From assembly GCF_002583405.1 (NCBI RefSeq), contig NZ_BCMJ01000009.1:1-64000 (forward strand): DNA of 64,000 bases. The letters run 5' to 3'. The notes under the pieces were generated by a model. It was not told the DNA's origin, ran no database searches, and saw nothing but the letters and a program-made list of their open reading frames with translations. A program made the position numbers and the translations under genes. The stretch comes from Secundilactobacillus silagincola (lineage in GTDB: Bacteria > Bacillota > Bacilli > Lactobacillales > Lactobacillaceae). How positions within the stretch are numbered: the first letter of the stretch is position 1; each line of letters opens with the position of its first letter. Below, piece after piece: positions 56,781 through 64,000 of the stretch.

Positions 56781-59700
56781 GTGCAACTTGCAGATTTTTT
56801 TGCAAATATGCCGCAATATCAGCAACTCGTGGCTGGCTTTGATCAGCAAGGCCGGGAATTGTTAACGGGTATCGCTGGATCGGCGCGGTCATTGTTGATT
56901 CAGACTTTGATGCAAAAAGAACAGCGCCCCATGATTTTTGTGACTGACACCATGTATCACGCTGATCAGCTGACGGATGAGTTGAGTGGTCAGCTGACGG
57001 ATGATCAATTATTTGAATTTCCAGTTGAAGAACTGCTAGCTGCAGAGATAGCCACTAGTTCTCCTGATTTTCAGAGTCAGCGAATTCAGGCACTCAGCGC
57101 ATTAACACAAGCTAAGCCGGCTGTCATTGTGACATCAGTTTCAGGATTGCGGCGACAGCTACCTGATCCAAAGCTATTCAGTCAGGCACAAATACCGTTA
57201 AAGACTGGCGGTGAGGTTGATCTAGAAGCCTTAGCTGCCCGGCTGCAACGGATGGGGTACACTCGGCAAAAATTAGTTGATGCACCGGGCGATTTTGCTA
57301 TTCGCGGTTCGATTATTGATATTTACCCGTTAGATACGGAATATCCCGTTCGAGTAGACTTATTTGATACTGAGATTGATTCGTTACGCTACTTTGATGC
57401 CAGTACGCAACGAAGCGTAGAAAACATTGACGCCGTCACGATTCATCCCGTTACTGATATGTTGATGACACCAGAGGAACGGCAGACGGCTGCTGATGGA
57501 CTAAATAAGAAATTAACTAAAGAGCAGAAAAAACTGTCTGATGAAGATAGTGAGCAACTTACTAATAGCATTACCCCCTTGATTGAATCCTTAACTAAGG
57601 GGGATGTTTCTGCCGAGTTAAGGCTATTCGCCAATGACTTTTTTGGTAAAACTAATCTCTTAGATTATTTAGGTGATAACGGGTTATTACTGATTGATGA
57701 TTATCCAAGATTGCGTGATACCAATAAGCAATTGGAAACGGATGAGGCTAATTGGATCGTTGATAAATTGAGTGCGCATCAGATTTTCAGTGACCAGCAG
57801 TTTGGTTTACACTTTCAAGACGTGCTGAAGCGTGATCACCATGCTGAAGTTTTCTTCGCTCTTTTTCAAAAGGGGATGGGGAACATGCGCTTTGATCAAC
57901 TGATTGAAATCAAGACGCGTGCCATGCAGCAGTTCTTTGGTCAAATGCCGCTTTTAAAGCAGGAAATTAACCGTTGGCAAGCGTCGAAGCAAACCGTTGT
58001 CATGATGATGGCTGACGAAGAACGGCTCAATAAAGTCTCACAAACACTTGATGACTTCGGCATTAACGCCGTGATGACTAAGGCCAGTGATATTCAGCCT
58101 GGTGTTGTTCAAATTATCCCAGCGTCCAGTCAGACTGGATTTGAATTGCCGGATGCTAAGTTAGTTGTGATTACTGAAGCAGAGATGTTCAAGCAGGTGA
58201 CGAAACATCATCGTCGCCGGCAAACCATGCAAAATGCAGAGCGGTTGAAGAGTTATACGGATCTGAAGCCTGGCGATTACGTGGTTCACGTCAATCACGG
58301 GATTGGTCGCTTTGAAGGCATGCAGACACTGGAAGTTGATGGTGTTCATCAGGATTACATGACCATTGCCTATCAAAACGATGCCAAGCTGTTTATTCCA
58401 GTAACGCAGTTAAACTTAATTCAGAAGTACGTTTCTTCAGAAGACAAGAAACCACATATCAACAAATTGGGCGGTTCCGATTGGGCCAAAACCAAGAAAA
58501 AGGTTGCCGCCAAAATTGAAGATATTGCGGATGATCTGATTGAACTTTACGCCAAACGTGATTCAGAAAAGGGTTATGCTTTTCCTCGTGATGACACTTA
58601 TCAAGAGGAATTCGATAATCAGTTCCCGTATTCAGAAACGCCTGACCAATTGCGCAGTATTGAAGAAATAAAGCATGATATGGAAAAGGCCAAGCCCATG
58701 GACCGATTACTTGTAGGGGATGTGGGCTACGGTAAGACTGAGGTAGCATTGCGAGCTGCTTTCAAAGCCATCGAAGCTGGAAAACAAGTTGCCTTTCTTG
58801 TCCCGACAACGATTCTAGCGCAACAGCACTACGATACCATGACTAACCGTTTTGAGGGTTTCCCGGTCAACGTTGCCATTTTGTCTCGTTTCCAGACAAC
58901 CAAAGAAGTTCATCAAATTATTCATGGCTTGGAAGATGGCAGTGTTGATATTGTTGTGGGGACTCATCGACTCTTATCGAAAGACGTGAAGTTTAACGAT
59001 CTGGGATTGTTATTGGTGGATGAAGAGCAGCGTTTTGGCGTTAAGCATAAAGAAAAACTTAAACAGATGAAATCTCAGGTGGATGTTTTAACGCTGACAG
59101 CGACACCGATTCCTCGGACGTTGCACATGTCGATGCTTGGCGTGCGGGATCTTTCAGTCATTGAAACACCACCCGCTAACCGGTTCCCAATTCAAACCTA
59201 CGTTATGGAGCAAAATGCCGGCGCGATTCAAGACGGCATTCGGCGTGAATTGCAACGTGGTGGTCAAGTCTTTTACCTGCATAATCGGGTTGGTGACATT
59301 GAGGAAACCGTGAGTCAGATTAAAGCGTTAGTTCCCGATGCGGAGGTTGCCTACATTCACGGACAAATGACCGAAGCACAGTTGGAAGGCATTTTATACG
59401 ATTTCATTCGTGGTGAGTATGACGTCTTAGTTACCACTACGATTATCGAAACGGGTATGGATATTCCAAACGCAAACACGTTATTTGTGGAAGATGCCGA
59501 TCACATGGGACTTTCGCAGCTGTATCAGCTACGAGGGCGAATCGGCCGAAGTAACCGGGTGGCATACGCCTACTTTATGTATCAACCTAACAAAGTCTTG
59601 ACGGAAGTTAGTGAGAAAAGGCTTGAAGCTATTAAGGATTTTACTGAGTTAGGGTCTGGTTTTAAAATTGCCATGCGAGATTTGTCTATTCGCGGGGCAG

Positions 59701-60296
59701 GAAACCTGCTGGGTAAACAGCAGAGTGGCTTTATTGACTCAGTTGGGTATGATTTATACACCCAAATGCTGACGGATGCTGTTTCCAAGAAGCAGGGTAA
59801 AAAGGCTAAACCAAAGACGGATACCACTGTGGAGCTTGGATTGGAAGCTTATTTGCCTGATACTTACATTGCAGATCAGCAGCAAAAGATCGAAATGTAT
59901 AAGCGAATCCGGCAAATTGAAAGTCCTGAGGATATCACTGAAGTGCAAAATGATTTGATTGACCGTTTTGGTGAATATCCGACCGAAGTCACTAATCTGT
60001 TGGCGATTAGTCAAGTGAAGATTCAGGCTGATGAAGCGTTGATTGAAAAAATTCATCGCATTAAAGATCAAATCGAAGTGGTCTTCTCCGTGAAAGGAAC
60101 GGACCGTTTTAGCGGTGAAGACGTCTTCAAGGCATTATCCAACACGAAGCTTAAAGCAACGGTTGGACTTTCAAATGACAAGTTAGTGGTTAAATTAGTG
60201 ATTCAACCAAAGATGACAGCGCAGAATTGGATGGCTGAATTAAACCAGTTTGTTAAAGCGTTAAGTGACATGGCTGTTAAAACAACGACAAAATAG
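56781..60296 (+). CDS. Transcription-repair coupling factor Mfd
   Basis: A 1171-residue DNA translocase that displaces stalled RNA polymerase and recruits UvrA to lesions. The N-terminal third is UvrB-like; the polymerase-interaction (CarD-like) domain near 490-560 contains KPGDYVVHVNHGIGRFEGM. The helicase motifs follow: Walker A GDVGYGKTE near 646, DEEQRFG near 746, and the RecG-like TRG region with QLRGRIGRS. A C-terminal autoinhibitory domain follows. The start is GTG at 56781, with AAGGAG 9 nt upstream. It is co-transcribed with pth, and its end lies 7 nt before the flippase start. Confidence 0.97.
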   Translation: MQLADFFANMPQYQQLVAGFDQQGRELLTGIAGSARSLLIQTLMQKEQRPMIFVTDTMYHADQLTDELSGQLTDDQLFEFPVEELLAAEIATSSPDFQSQRIQALSALTQAKPAVIVTSVSGLRRQLPDPKLFSQAQIPLKTGGEVDLEALAARLQRMGYTRQKLVDAPGDFAIRGSIIDIYPLDTEYPVRVDLFDTEIDSLRYFDASTQRSVENIDAVTIHPVTDMLMTPEERQTAADGLNKKLTKEQKKLSDEDSEQLTNSITPLIESLTKGDVSAELRLFANDFFGKTNLLDYLGDNGLLLIDDYPRLRDTNKQLETDEANWIVDKLSAHQIFSDQQFGLHFQDVLKRDHHAEVFFALFQKGMGNMRFDQLIEIKTRAMQQFFGQMPLLKQEINRWQASKQTVVMMMADEERLNKVSQTLDDFGINAVMTKASDIQPGVVQIIPASSQTGFELPDAKLVVITEAEMFKQVTKHHRRRQTMQNAERLKSYTDLKPGDYVVHVNHGIGRFEGMQTLEVDGVHQDYMTIAYQNDAKLFIPVTQLNLIQKYVSSEDKKPHINKLGGSDWAKTKKKVAAKIEDIADDLIELYAKRDSEKGYAFPRDDTYQEEFDNQFPYSETPDQLRSIEEIKHDMEKAKPMDRLLVGDVGYGKTEVALRAAFKAIEAGKQVAFLVPTTILAQQHYDTMTNRFEGFPVNVAILSRFQTTKEVHQIIHGLEDGSVDIVVGTHRLLSKDVKFNDLGLLLVDEEQRFGVKHKEKLKQMKSQVDVLTLTATPIPRTLHMSMLGVRDLSVIETPPANRFPIQTYVMEQNAGAIQDGIRRELQRGGQVFYLHNRVGDIEETVSQIKALVPDAEVAYIHGQMTEAQLEGILYDFIRGEYDVLVTTTIIETGMDIPNANTLFVEDADHMGLSQLYQLRGRIGRSNRVAYAYFMYQPNKVLTEVSEKRLEAIKDFTELGSGFKIAMRDLSIRGAGNLLGKQQSGFIDSVGYDLYTQMLTDAVSKKQGKKAKPKTDTTVELGLEAYLPDTYIADQQQKIEMYKRIRQIESPEDITEVQNDLIDRFGEYPTEVTNLLAISQVKIQADEALIEKIHRIKDQIEVVFSVKGTDRFSGEDVFKALSNTKLKATVGLSNDKLVVKLVIQPKMTAQNWMAELNQFVKALSDMAVKTTTK

Positions 60297-60303
60297 GTGG
60301 ACT

Positions 60304-61884
60304 ATGCAACGTAAAACAATGAAGACGGTGATGCAAGGTGCTTTATTACTTTCAGTAGCATCACTGATTGCCAAAATTTTGAGTGCAGTTTATCGGGTTC
60401 CTTTCCAAAACATGGTTGGAAATACAGGCTTTTACGTCTATCAGCAAATCTATCCGATCTATGGTATCGGAATGACTTTTGCACTCAGCGGCTTACCAAT
60501 GTTTATTTCAAAGTTAGTGGCTGAAAACGAAACGGCTGAGGCTAAACTAACGCTGGTCTCACGGATCTTTATGATTTTGGCTGGTTTTTCACTGATTTTA
60601 TTTTTGGGCTTACAGGCATTTTCGTTACCGATTGCCAGTGCAATGGGCGATCCTGGTTTGGCACCGATTATTCGGTCGGTGAGTTGGATGTTTTTATTTT
60701 CACCGTTTTTAGCGATTAGCCGAGGCTATTTTCAAGGTGAATATGATATGCGACCCACTGCACTTTCTCAACTGGTCGAGCAGGCCGTCCGAGTGGCCGT
60801 GATCCTGTTTGTAGCTTATTGGGCCATGAGGCACCAATGGAACGTTTACCGGATGGGAGCGTGGGCGATGAGCAGTGCGCCTATTGCGGCAATCTTTGCT
60901 ACGCTGGTAATGCTGTTTTATGTTCGCCATCATCAAGTGAAGGTGTTTAGATTAGCGTATCAGCCCGCTGCCCAAAGTTATGGTCATCTAGCAAAACGGC
61001 TGCTGATTGAAGGCGGCACGATTAGCTTATTTGCCTCAATGATGGTGTTATTGCAACTAGTTGACTCATTTACCGTTATGCGAGGCCTTATGATTCAGGG
61101 GCTGCCACCGCTCCTTGCTAAATCAATTAAAGGGGTATATGACCGTGGACAGCCCTTAGTGCAATTAGGATTAGTGGTTGCCACTTCATTTTCCTCCTCG
61201 TTACTGCCATCGCTAACAGAATCACTCAATCATGGATCGCGTCAGCAGTTTGCCCGGCAGGCAAATACCGTGATTAGAATGAGTGTGACGATTGCGACTG
61301 CCGCTGCAATAGGGTTGATTGCTTTAATGCCTGAAGTAAACGTTTTGTTATTCGGTAATCAGCAGGGAAATGGGATGCTGTCGGTATACGTTTTAAGCAT
61401 TATTTTTGCAACTTTGATCATGATCGATAACAGTATTTTACAAAGTCTGAATCAGTTTGTAGTGACAATTGCAGGACTAGTCATTGGCTTACTGGTAAAA
61501 ATTAGTTTTAACCAGTGGGCAGTTGTTAGGTTCGGTGCAATTGGAGCTAGTTGGATAACCGTTTTTGCCTTACTATGTATGGCCGGCTTTTTGATGCAGC
61601 AGTTGCGTAAAGAACGGCTGATGGCTTTTAAACAGGGCTTTTTACTAAAATTGATTCTGATTTCAATCATTATGTTACTGGCAGTAAGAGTTGTTATGCC
61701 ACTTGGCAGTCTATTAACTGCCACCTGGTCACCGCGAATGACGGCACTCGTTAATTCGGGACTAGGTGTTTTAGTAGGCGTACTGGTTTTTATGTTGCTC
61801 GCTTTAAAATTAAAACTACTAACGTTACGTGAGTGGCTGCTGCTTCCCCAAGCTGACCGCTGGCTACGTTGGCTTAAAAAATAA
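60304..61884 (+). CDS. Polysaccharide/lipid flippase, MurJ/SpoVB-like
   Basis: A 526-residue MOP-superfamily membrane protein with about 14 helices. The N-terminus KTVMQGALLLSVASLIAKIL and RVPFQNMVG match the SpoVB/YabM-type branch, which includes lipid II flippases such as MurJ of Firmicutes (YtgP) and exporters of other oligosaccharides. The exact substrate is therefore open. The ATG at 60304 has AGGTGG just upstream; the frame is open into the end of mfd but without a ribosome site. It is positioned like Bacillus yabM between mfd and yabO (rqcP). Confidence 0.9.
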   Translation: MQRKTMKTVMQGALLLSVASLIAKILSAVYRVPFQNMVGNTGFYVYQQIYPIYGIGMTFALSGLPMFISKLVAENETAEAKLTLVSRIFMILAGFSLILFLGLQAFSLPIASAMGDPGLAPIIRSVSWMFLFSPFLAISRGYFQGEYDMRPTALSQLVEQAVRVAVILFVAYWAMRHQWNVYRMGAWAMSSAPIAAIFATLVMLFYVRHHQVKVFRLAYQPAAQSYGHLAKRLLIEGGTISLFASMMVLLQLVDSFTVMRGLMIQGLPPLLAKSIKGVYDRGQPLVQLGLVVATSFSSSLLPSLTESLNHGSRQQFARQANTVIRMSVTIATAAAIGLIALMPEVNVLLFGNQQGNGMLSVYVLSIIFATLIMIDNSILQSLNQFVVTIAGLVIGLLVKISFNQWAVVRFGAIGASWITVFALLCMAGFLMQQLRKERLMAFKQGFLLKLILISIIMLLAVRVVMPLGSLLTATWSPRMTALVNSGLGVLVGVLVFMLLALKLKLLTLREWLLLPQADRWLRWLKK

Positions 61885-61899
61885 ACACGGAGGTTCACA

Positions 61900-62172
61900 A
61901 TGAGATTAGATAAATTCTTAAAAGTTTCCCGAATTATCAAACGGCGCACTGTTGCCAAAGAAATTGCCGATCAGGGTCGGATTACAATTAATGATCGGGT
62001 GGCTAAATCATCTACGGATGTTGCCCCCAACGATATTTTGGTGATTAAATTCGGTAATAAAACGTTAACTGTTCAGGTTCTGCAGCTACTGGAAACGACT
62101 AAGAAACAAGATGCAGAAAACATGTTCAAGATAGTTAGTGAAGATTACGAAAAAGATTACCGTAACAAGTAA
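61900..62172 (+). CDS. S4-domain protein RqcP (YabO/HslR family)
   Basis: A 90-residue RNA-binding protein of the RqcP family, which supports RqcH in adding C-terminal alanine tails to nascent chains on split 50S subunits (ribosome quality control). The S4 domain covers almost the whole protein: [36 protein letters not shown] and [14 protein letters not shown] with GGAGG upstream, 15 nt after the flippase stop. The rqcH gene is not in this window. The length matches the family. Confidence 0.94.
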   Translation: MRLDKFLKVSRIIKRRTVAKEIADQGRITINDRVAKSSTDVAPNDILVIKFGNKTLTVQVLQLLETTKKQDAENMFKIVSEDYEKDYRNK

Positions 62173-62271
62173 ACCACATCAGAGGTCGTTACATTTTGCA
62201 CTTTGACTGAGCGGTTTCGTACAAATACTATTACAGTTCTGTGACATTCCGTGAATCCGCTTTAAATCTCA

Positions 62272-62300
62272 TAGACAACCCATAATATCGTTGATATACT
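62272..62300 (+). promoter_or_regulatory. Promoter of divIC
   Basis: TAGACA (62272-62277), exactly 17-nt spacer and TATACT (62295-62300), 35 nt before the divIC start. Confidence 0.7.
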
Positions 62301-62335
62301 TCACTTATAAGGATATTGACGTGGGGGGCGTTAAG

Positions 62336-62722
62336 ATGGTGACACGATCGAACGTTACACAGCTTGATAATCAGTACACAAGAGATGTTAAGAAGAGTAC
62401 GCATAAGGTGGTGCTGAGTAAGAAACGTAAGAAACGCGCACTGATGATTATTGGCATTTTCTGTCTTGCCTTTCTCTTTTTAGGTGTGCAAATTGTGCAC
62501 GCTAAAAATATAATGAGCCAGACTAACGTCCAAATTACACGTCAGCAGCAAAAACTTGCACGGGTGAAACAGACCCATCAGAATCTGAATGAACATGTCA
62601 AACTCTTGAATAACAAGGATTATTTAGAAAATCTCATTCGCTCGAAGTATTATTTCGCTAAGGCAGGGGAGACGATTTACAGTCTGCCTAACGACAAAGC
62701 AAATGACGTGACGGCGAGGTAA
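62336..62722 (+). CDS. Septum formation protein DivIC
   Basis: A 128-residue bitopic membrane protein of the DivIC/FtsB family, which with DivIB and FtsL assembles the divisome. A basic N-terminal cytoplasmic part (VVLSKKRKKRA) is followed by one transmembrane helix (about 40-58) and an extracellular coiled coil (about 62-100), then a short conserved tail LENLIRSKYYFAKAGETIY. ATG at 62336 with GGGGGG 8 nt upstream; the frame is open 15 codons further without a site. It has its own promoter and terminator. It is placed between rqcP and yabR as in Bacillus. Confidence 0.94.
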   Translation: MVTRSNVTQLDNQYTRDVKKSTHKVVLSKKRKKRALMIIGIFCLAFLFLGVQIVHAKNIMSQTNVQITRQQQKLARVKQTHQNLNEHVKLLNNKDYLENLIRSKYYFAKAGETIYSLPNDKANDVTAR

Positions 62723-62744
62723 AAAAGTTATATTGGGATTGCGG

Positions 62745-62788
62745 TGAAGCTGGTTTCAAGTGTGAGCTTGGGGGCAGCTTCATTTTTT
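62745..62788 (+). terminator. Intrinsic terminator of divIC
   Basis: TGAAGCTG / CAGCTTCA with a 22-nt loop, followed by TTTTTT. Confidence 0.78.
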
Positions 62789-62886
62789 ACACTGAAATGA
62801 GATTTTGATTAAAATCCCGTGTCATGTTCAGACTTGTTTGACAAGAAATGTGCTATACTATTAATACAAATTTAAGGAGGAAATTC

Positions 62887-63408
62887 TTGTTTATGGCAAT
62901 CGAGGTTGGAGAAAAAGTTGCTGGTAAAGTTTCAGGCATCACAAATTTTGGTGCGTTCATTGATTTAGGTGATCATAAAACTGGATTAGTCCACATCAGC
63001 GAAGTCTCAGATGGTTTCGTAAAAGATATTCATGATGTTTTGAGCATTGGCGACGAAGTGACGGTGAAAGTTCTGAATATTGGTGATGACGGCAAGATTG
63101 CATTATCAATTCGCAAGGCACAGGATAAACCTGAAGGCCACTCGGAACACCGTTCAGAACATGAACATCATAATAATCACGAGCATCATGAAAATAACAA
63201 CAATTACCACGGTGGTGGCAACGGTCATTATCGTAATAGCAACAACGGTGGTGGACACTCCCGAAATAACAACCACTCGAATTCGAACCATAAGGAGAGT
63301 TTCGATGATTTAATGTCTGGCTTTCTGAAGGAAAGTGAAGACCGACTAGCAACCCTCAAGCGTAACACTGAAGGGAAACGTGGTGGCCGCGGTGGCCGTC
63401 GTAGCTAA
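62887..63408 (+). CDS. S1-domain RNA-binding protein (YabR-like)
   Basis: A protein of 171-173 residues with a single N-terminal S1 domain (about 3-73; GKVSGITNFGAFIDLG, GLVHISEVSDGFVKDI, VGDEVTVKVL variant) and a low-complexity His/Asn/Gly-rich tail (about 85-140), ending in a basic GGRGGRRS. YabR-type proteins are thought to bind RNA or the small ribosomal subunit. The start is unclear: AAGGAGG lies 6 nt before TTG 62887 and 12 nt before ATG 62893. An extended -10 TGCTATACT is at 62851-62859. It is placed between divIC and tilS as in Bacillus. Confidence 0.9.
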   Translation: MFMAIEVGEKVAGKVSGITNFGAFIDLGDHKTGLVHISEVSDGFVKDIHDVLSIGDEVTVKVLNIGDDGKIALSIRKAQDKPEGHSEHRSEHEHHNNHEHHENNNNYHGGGNGHYRNSNNGGGHSRNNNHSNSNHKESFDDLMSGFLKESEDRLATLKRNTEGKRGGRGGRRS

Positions 63409-63430
63409 TTTATCAGACAACAATTGAACT

Positions 63431-63480
63431 GAAGCGTCCGTTTGCAAAGCAGCCGTTTTGTAAGGGATGCTTCTTTTTTT
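63431..63480 (+). terminator. Intrinsic terminator of the yabR-like gene
   Basis: GAAGCGTCC pairs with GGGATGCTTC (one bulge), followed by seven T residues. The ribosome site of tilS starts only 7 nt later. Confidence 0.8.
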
Positions 63481-63499
63481 AATTGATGAGGAATACAAG

Positions 63500-64000
63500 A
63501 TGGATATTGTAAAACAGTTTAAGTCGATAGTTATTCAGGCTAACTGGTTTGACTCGAATCAAACTGTCATAGTAGCAGTATCGGCTGGGGTTGACTCGAT
63601 GGTACTTCTTACTTTAATGCAGCAGTTACCAGTCAATGTACGACCGAAATTAGTGGTTGCTCATGTTAATCATCAATTACGTCAACAAAGTGAGATTGAG
63701 GAGCAATTCATGATGGATTACTGCCATCAGCGTCACATTCAGTTAGAAATAGCGCAATGGCCAGTTGCAAACCACCCACAGACAGGGGTGGAGGCGGCTG
63801 CCCGACGCTTTCGCTACGATTTTTTTGCTGAGCTGATGCAGCGACATCATGCGAGTTGTTTGCTGACAGCTCACCATGCGGATGATCAGGCTGAAACGGT
63901 TCTGATGAAACTGGTTCGTGGCGGCCAGCTGATGCAATTGCGAGGTATTCTGCCTGAACAACCCTTTGAAACTGGTAAATTAATCAGACCGTTACTGGCT
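63500..64000 (+). CDS. tRNA(Ile)-lysidine synthase TilS (5' part, cut by window end)
   Basis: Modifies C34 of the CAU anticodon of tRNA-Ile2 to lysidine. The first 167 codons are in the window and open to the end. The PP-loop reads VAVSAGVDSM (about 27-36): the usual SGGxDS has Ala for the first Gly. HVNHQLR and the later LLTAHHADDQAETV are the expected N-type ATPase motifs, so the protein is probably active. ATG at 63500 with GATGAGG upstream. Its place after yabR is the same as in other lactobacilli; the next genes (hpt, ftsH) are outside the window. Confidence 0.94.
   Translation, partial: MDIVKQFKSIVIQANWFDSNQTVIVAVSAGVDSMVLLTLMQQLPVNVRPKLVVAHVNHQLRQQSEIEEQFMMDYCHQRHIQLEIAQWPVANHPQTGVEAAARRFRYDFFAELMQRHHASCLLTAHHADDQAETVLMKLVRGGQLMQLRGILPEQPFETGKLIRPLLA

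Noticed and set aside
62838-62843. TTGACA as -35 with TATACT of the yabR-like gene
   Set aside because: The spacer is only 10 nt; either the extended -10 works alone or a different -10 (near 62861) is used.

Overview
The window is ordinary low-to-moderate-GC Firmicutes chromosome, most likely from a species of Lactobacillaceae. Evidence: an L-lactate dehydrogenase gene; a class II HMG-CoA reductase; a lactobacillar surface protein with an LPQTS sorting signal plus a class A sortase; the Bacillus-like order metG-tatD-rnmV-rsmA-veg-ispE-purR-glmU-prs and pth-mfd-flippase-rqcP-divIC-yabR-tilS; no sporulation genes; strong Shine-Dalgarno sites and many TTG starts. No rRNA, prophage, transposase or CRISPR array was seen. 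The species cannot be named from the sequence alone.

Layout. 0-0.8 kb: tRNA-Thr (minus), tRNA-Pro and tRNA-Leu (plus). 0.8-5 kb: Nudix hydrolase, CPA2 antiporter and the RNA polymerase recycling ATPase HelD. 5.1-11.9 kb: T-box controlled trpS, then ppx, mvaA, a putative HELLH metalloprotein, a Sir2 deacylase, a TMEM175-like channel and a DUF72 protein. 12-16.9 kb: metG, tatD, rnmV, rsmA, veg. 17-21.8 kb: accessory surface region with a 968-residue coiled-coil LPQTS protein, a secreted propeller-like protein and a frameshifted secreted-peptide gene. 22-29.1 kb: ispE, an alpha/beta hydrolase, a zinc ABC transporter behind a Zur-like box, purR with its PurBox, glmU and prs. 29.3-34.2 kb: ABC/FtsX exporter, DUF2207 and DUF3899 membrane proteins. 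34.2-37.3 kb (minus): HAD phosphatase, HD phosphohydrolase, lipL. 37.4-42.3 kb: DUF1934, rpoE, pyrG with a CTP-sensing type attenuator, murA, rpmE2. 42.4-46.5 kb: a palindromic repeat, MFS transporter, sortase A, LMW phosphatase and an unknown gene. 46.5-52.1 kb: murF, cshA, acpS, alr and mazF without mazE. 52.2-55.8 kb (minus): CbpA-like c-di-AMP protein, L,D-transpeptidase, ldh with a cre-like site. 56-64 kb: pth, mfd, flippase, rqcP, divIC, yabR and the 5' part of tilS.

Functional links: HelD and the RNA polymerase delta subunit (rpoE) both act in polymerase recycling. Sortase A is the expected anchor enzyme for the LPQTS protein. glmU, murA, murF, alr, the flippase, the L,D-transpeptidase and divIC all serve cell-wall growth. 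prs supplies the PRPP sensed by PurR.

The most novel signal is a family of about 215-nt intergenic elements (four copies: 16911, 25341, 44803 and 53071 on the minus strand). They have imperfect terminal inverted repeats and a long internal hairpin. All four lie just downstream of a stop codon and point the same way as the upstream gene. Two copies are about 93% identical in their 3' half, yet the hairpin arms differ at five positions, all compensated, and the single mismatch in each copy is a G-U pair in the sense orientation. That pattern suggests a structured 3'-UTR RNA or a MITE adapted to that role. A second, unrelated palindromic repeat occupies 42430-42651.
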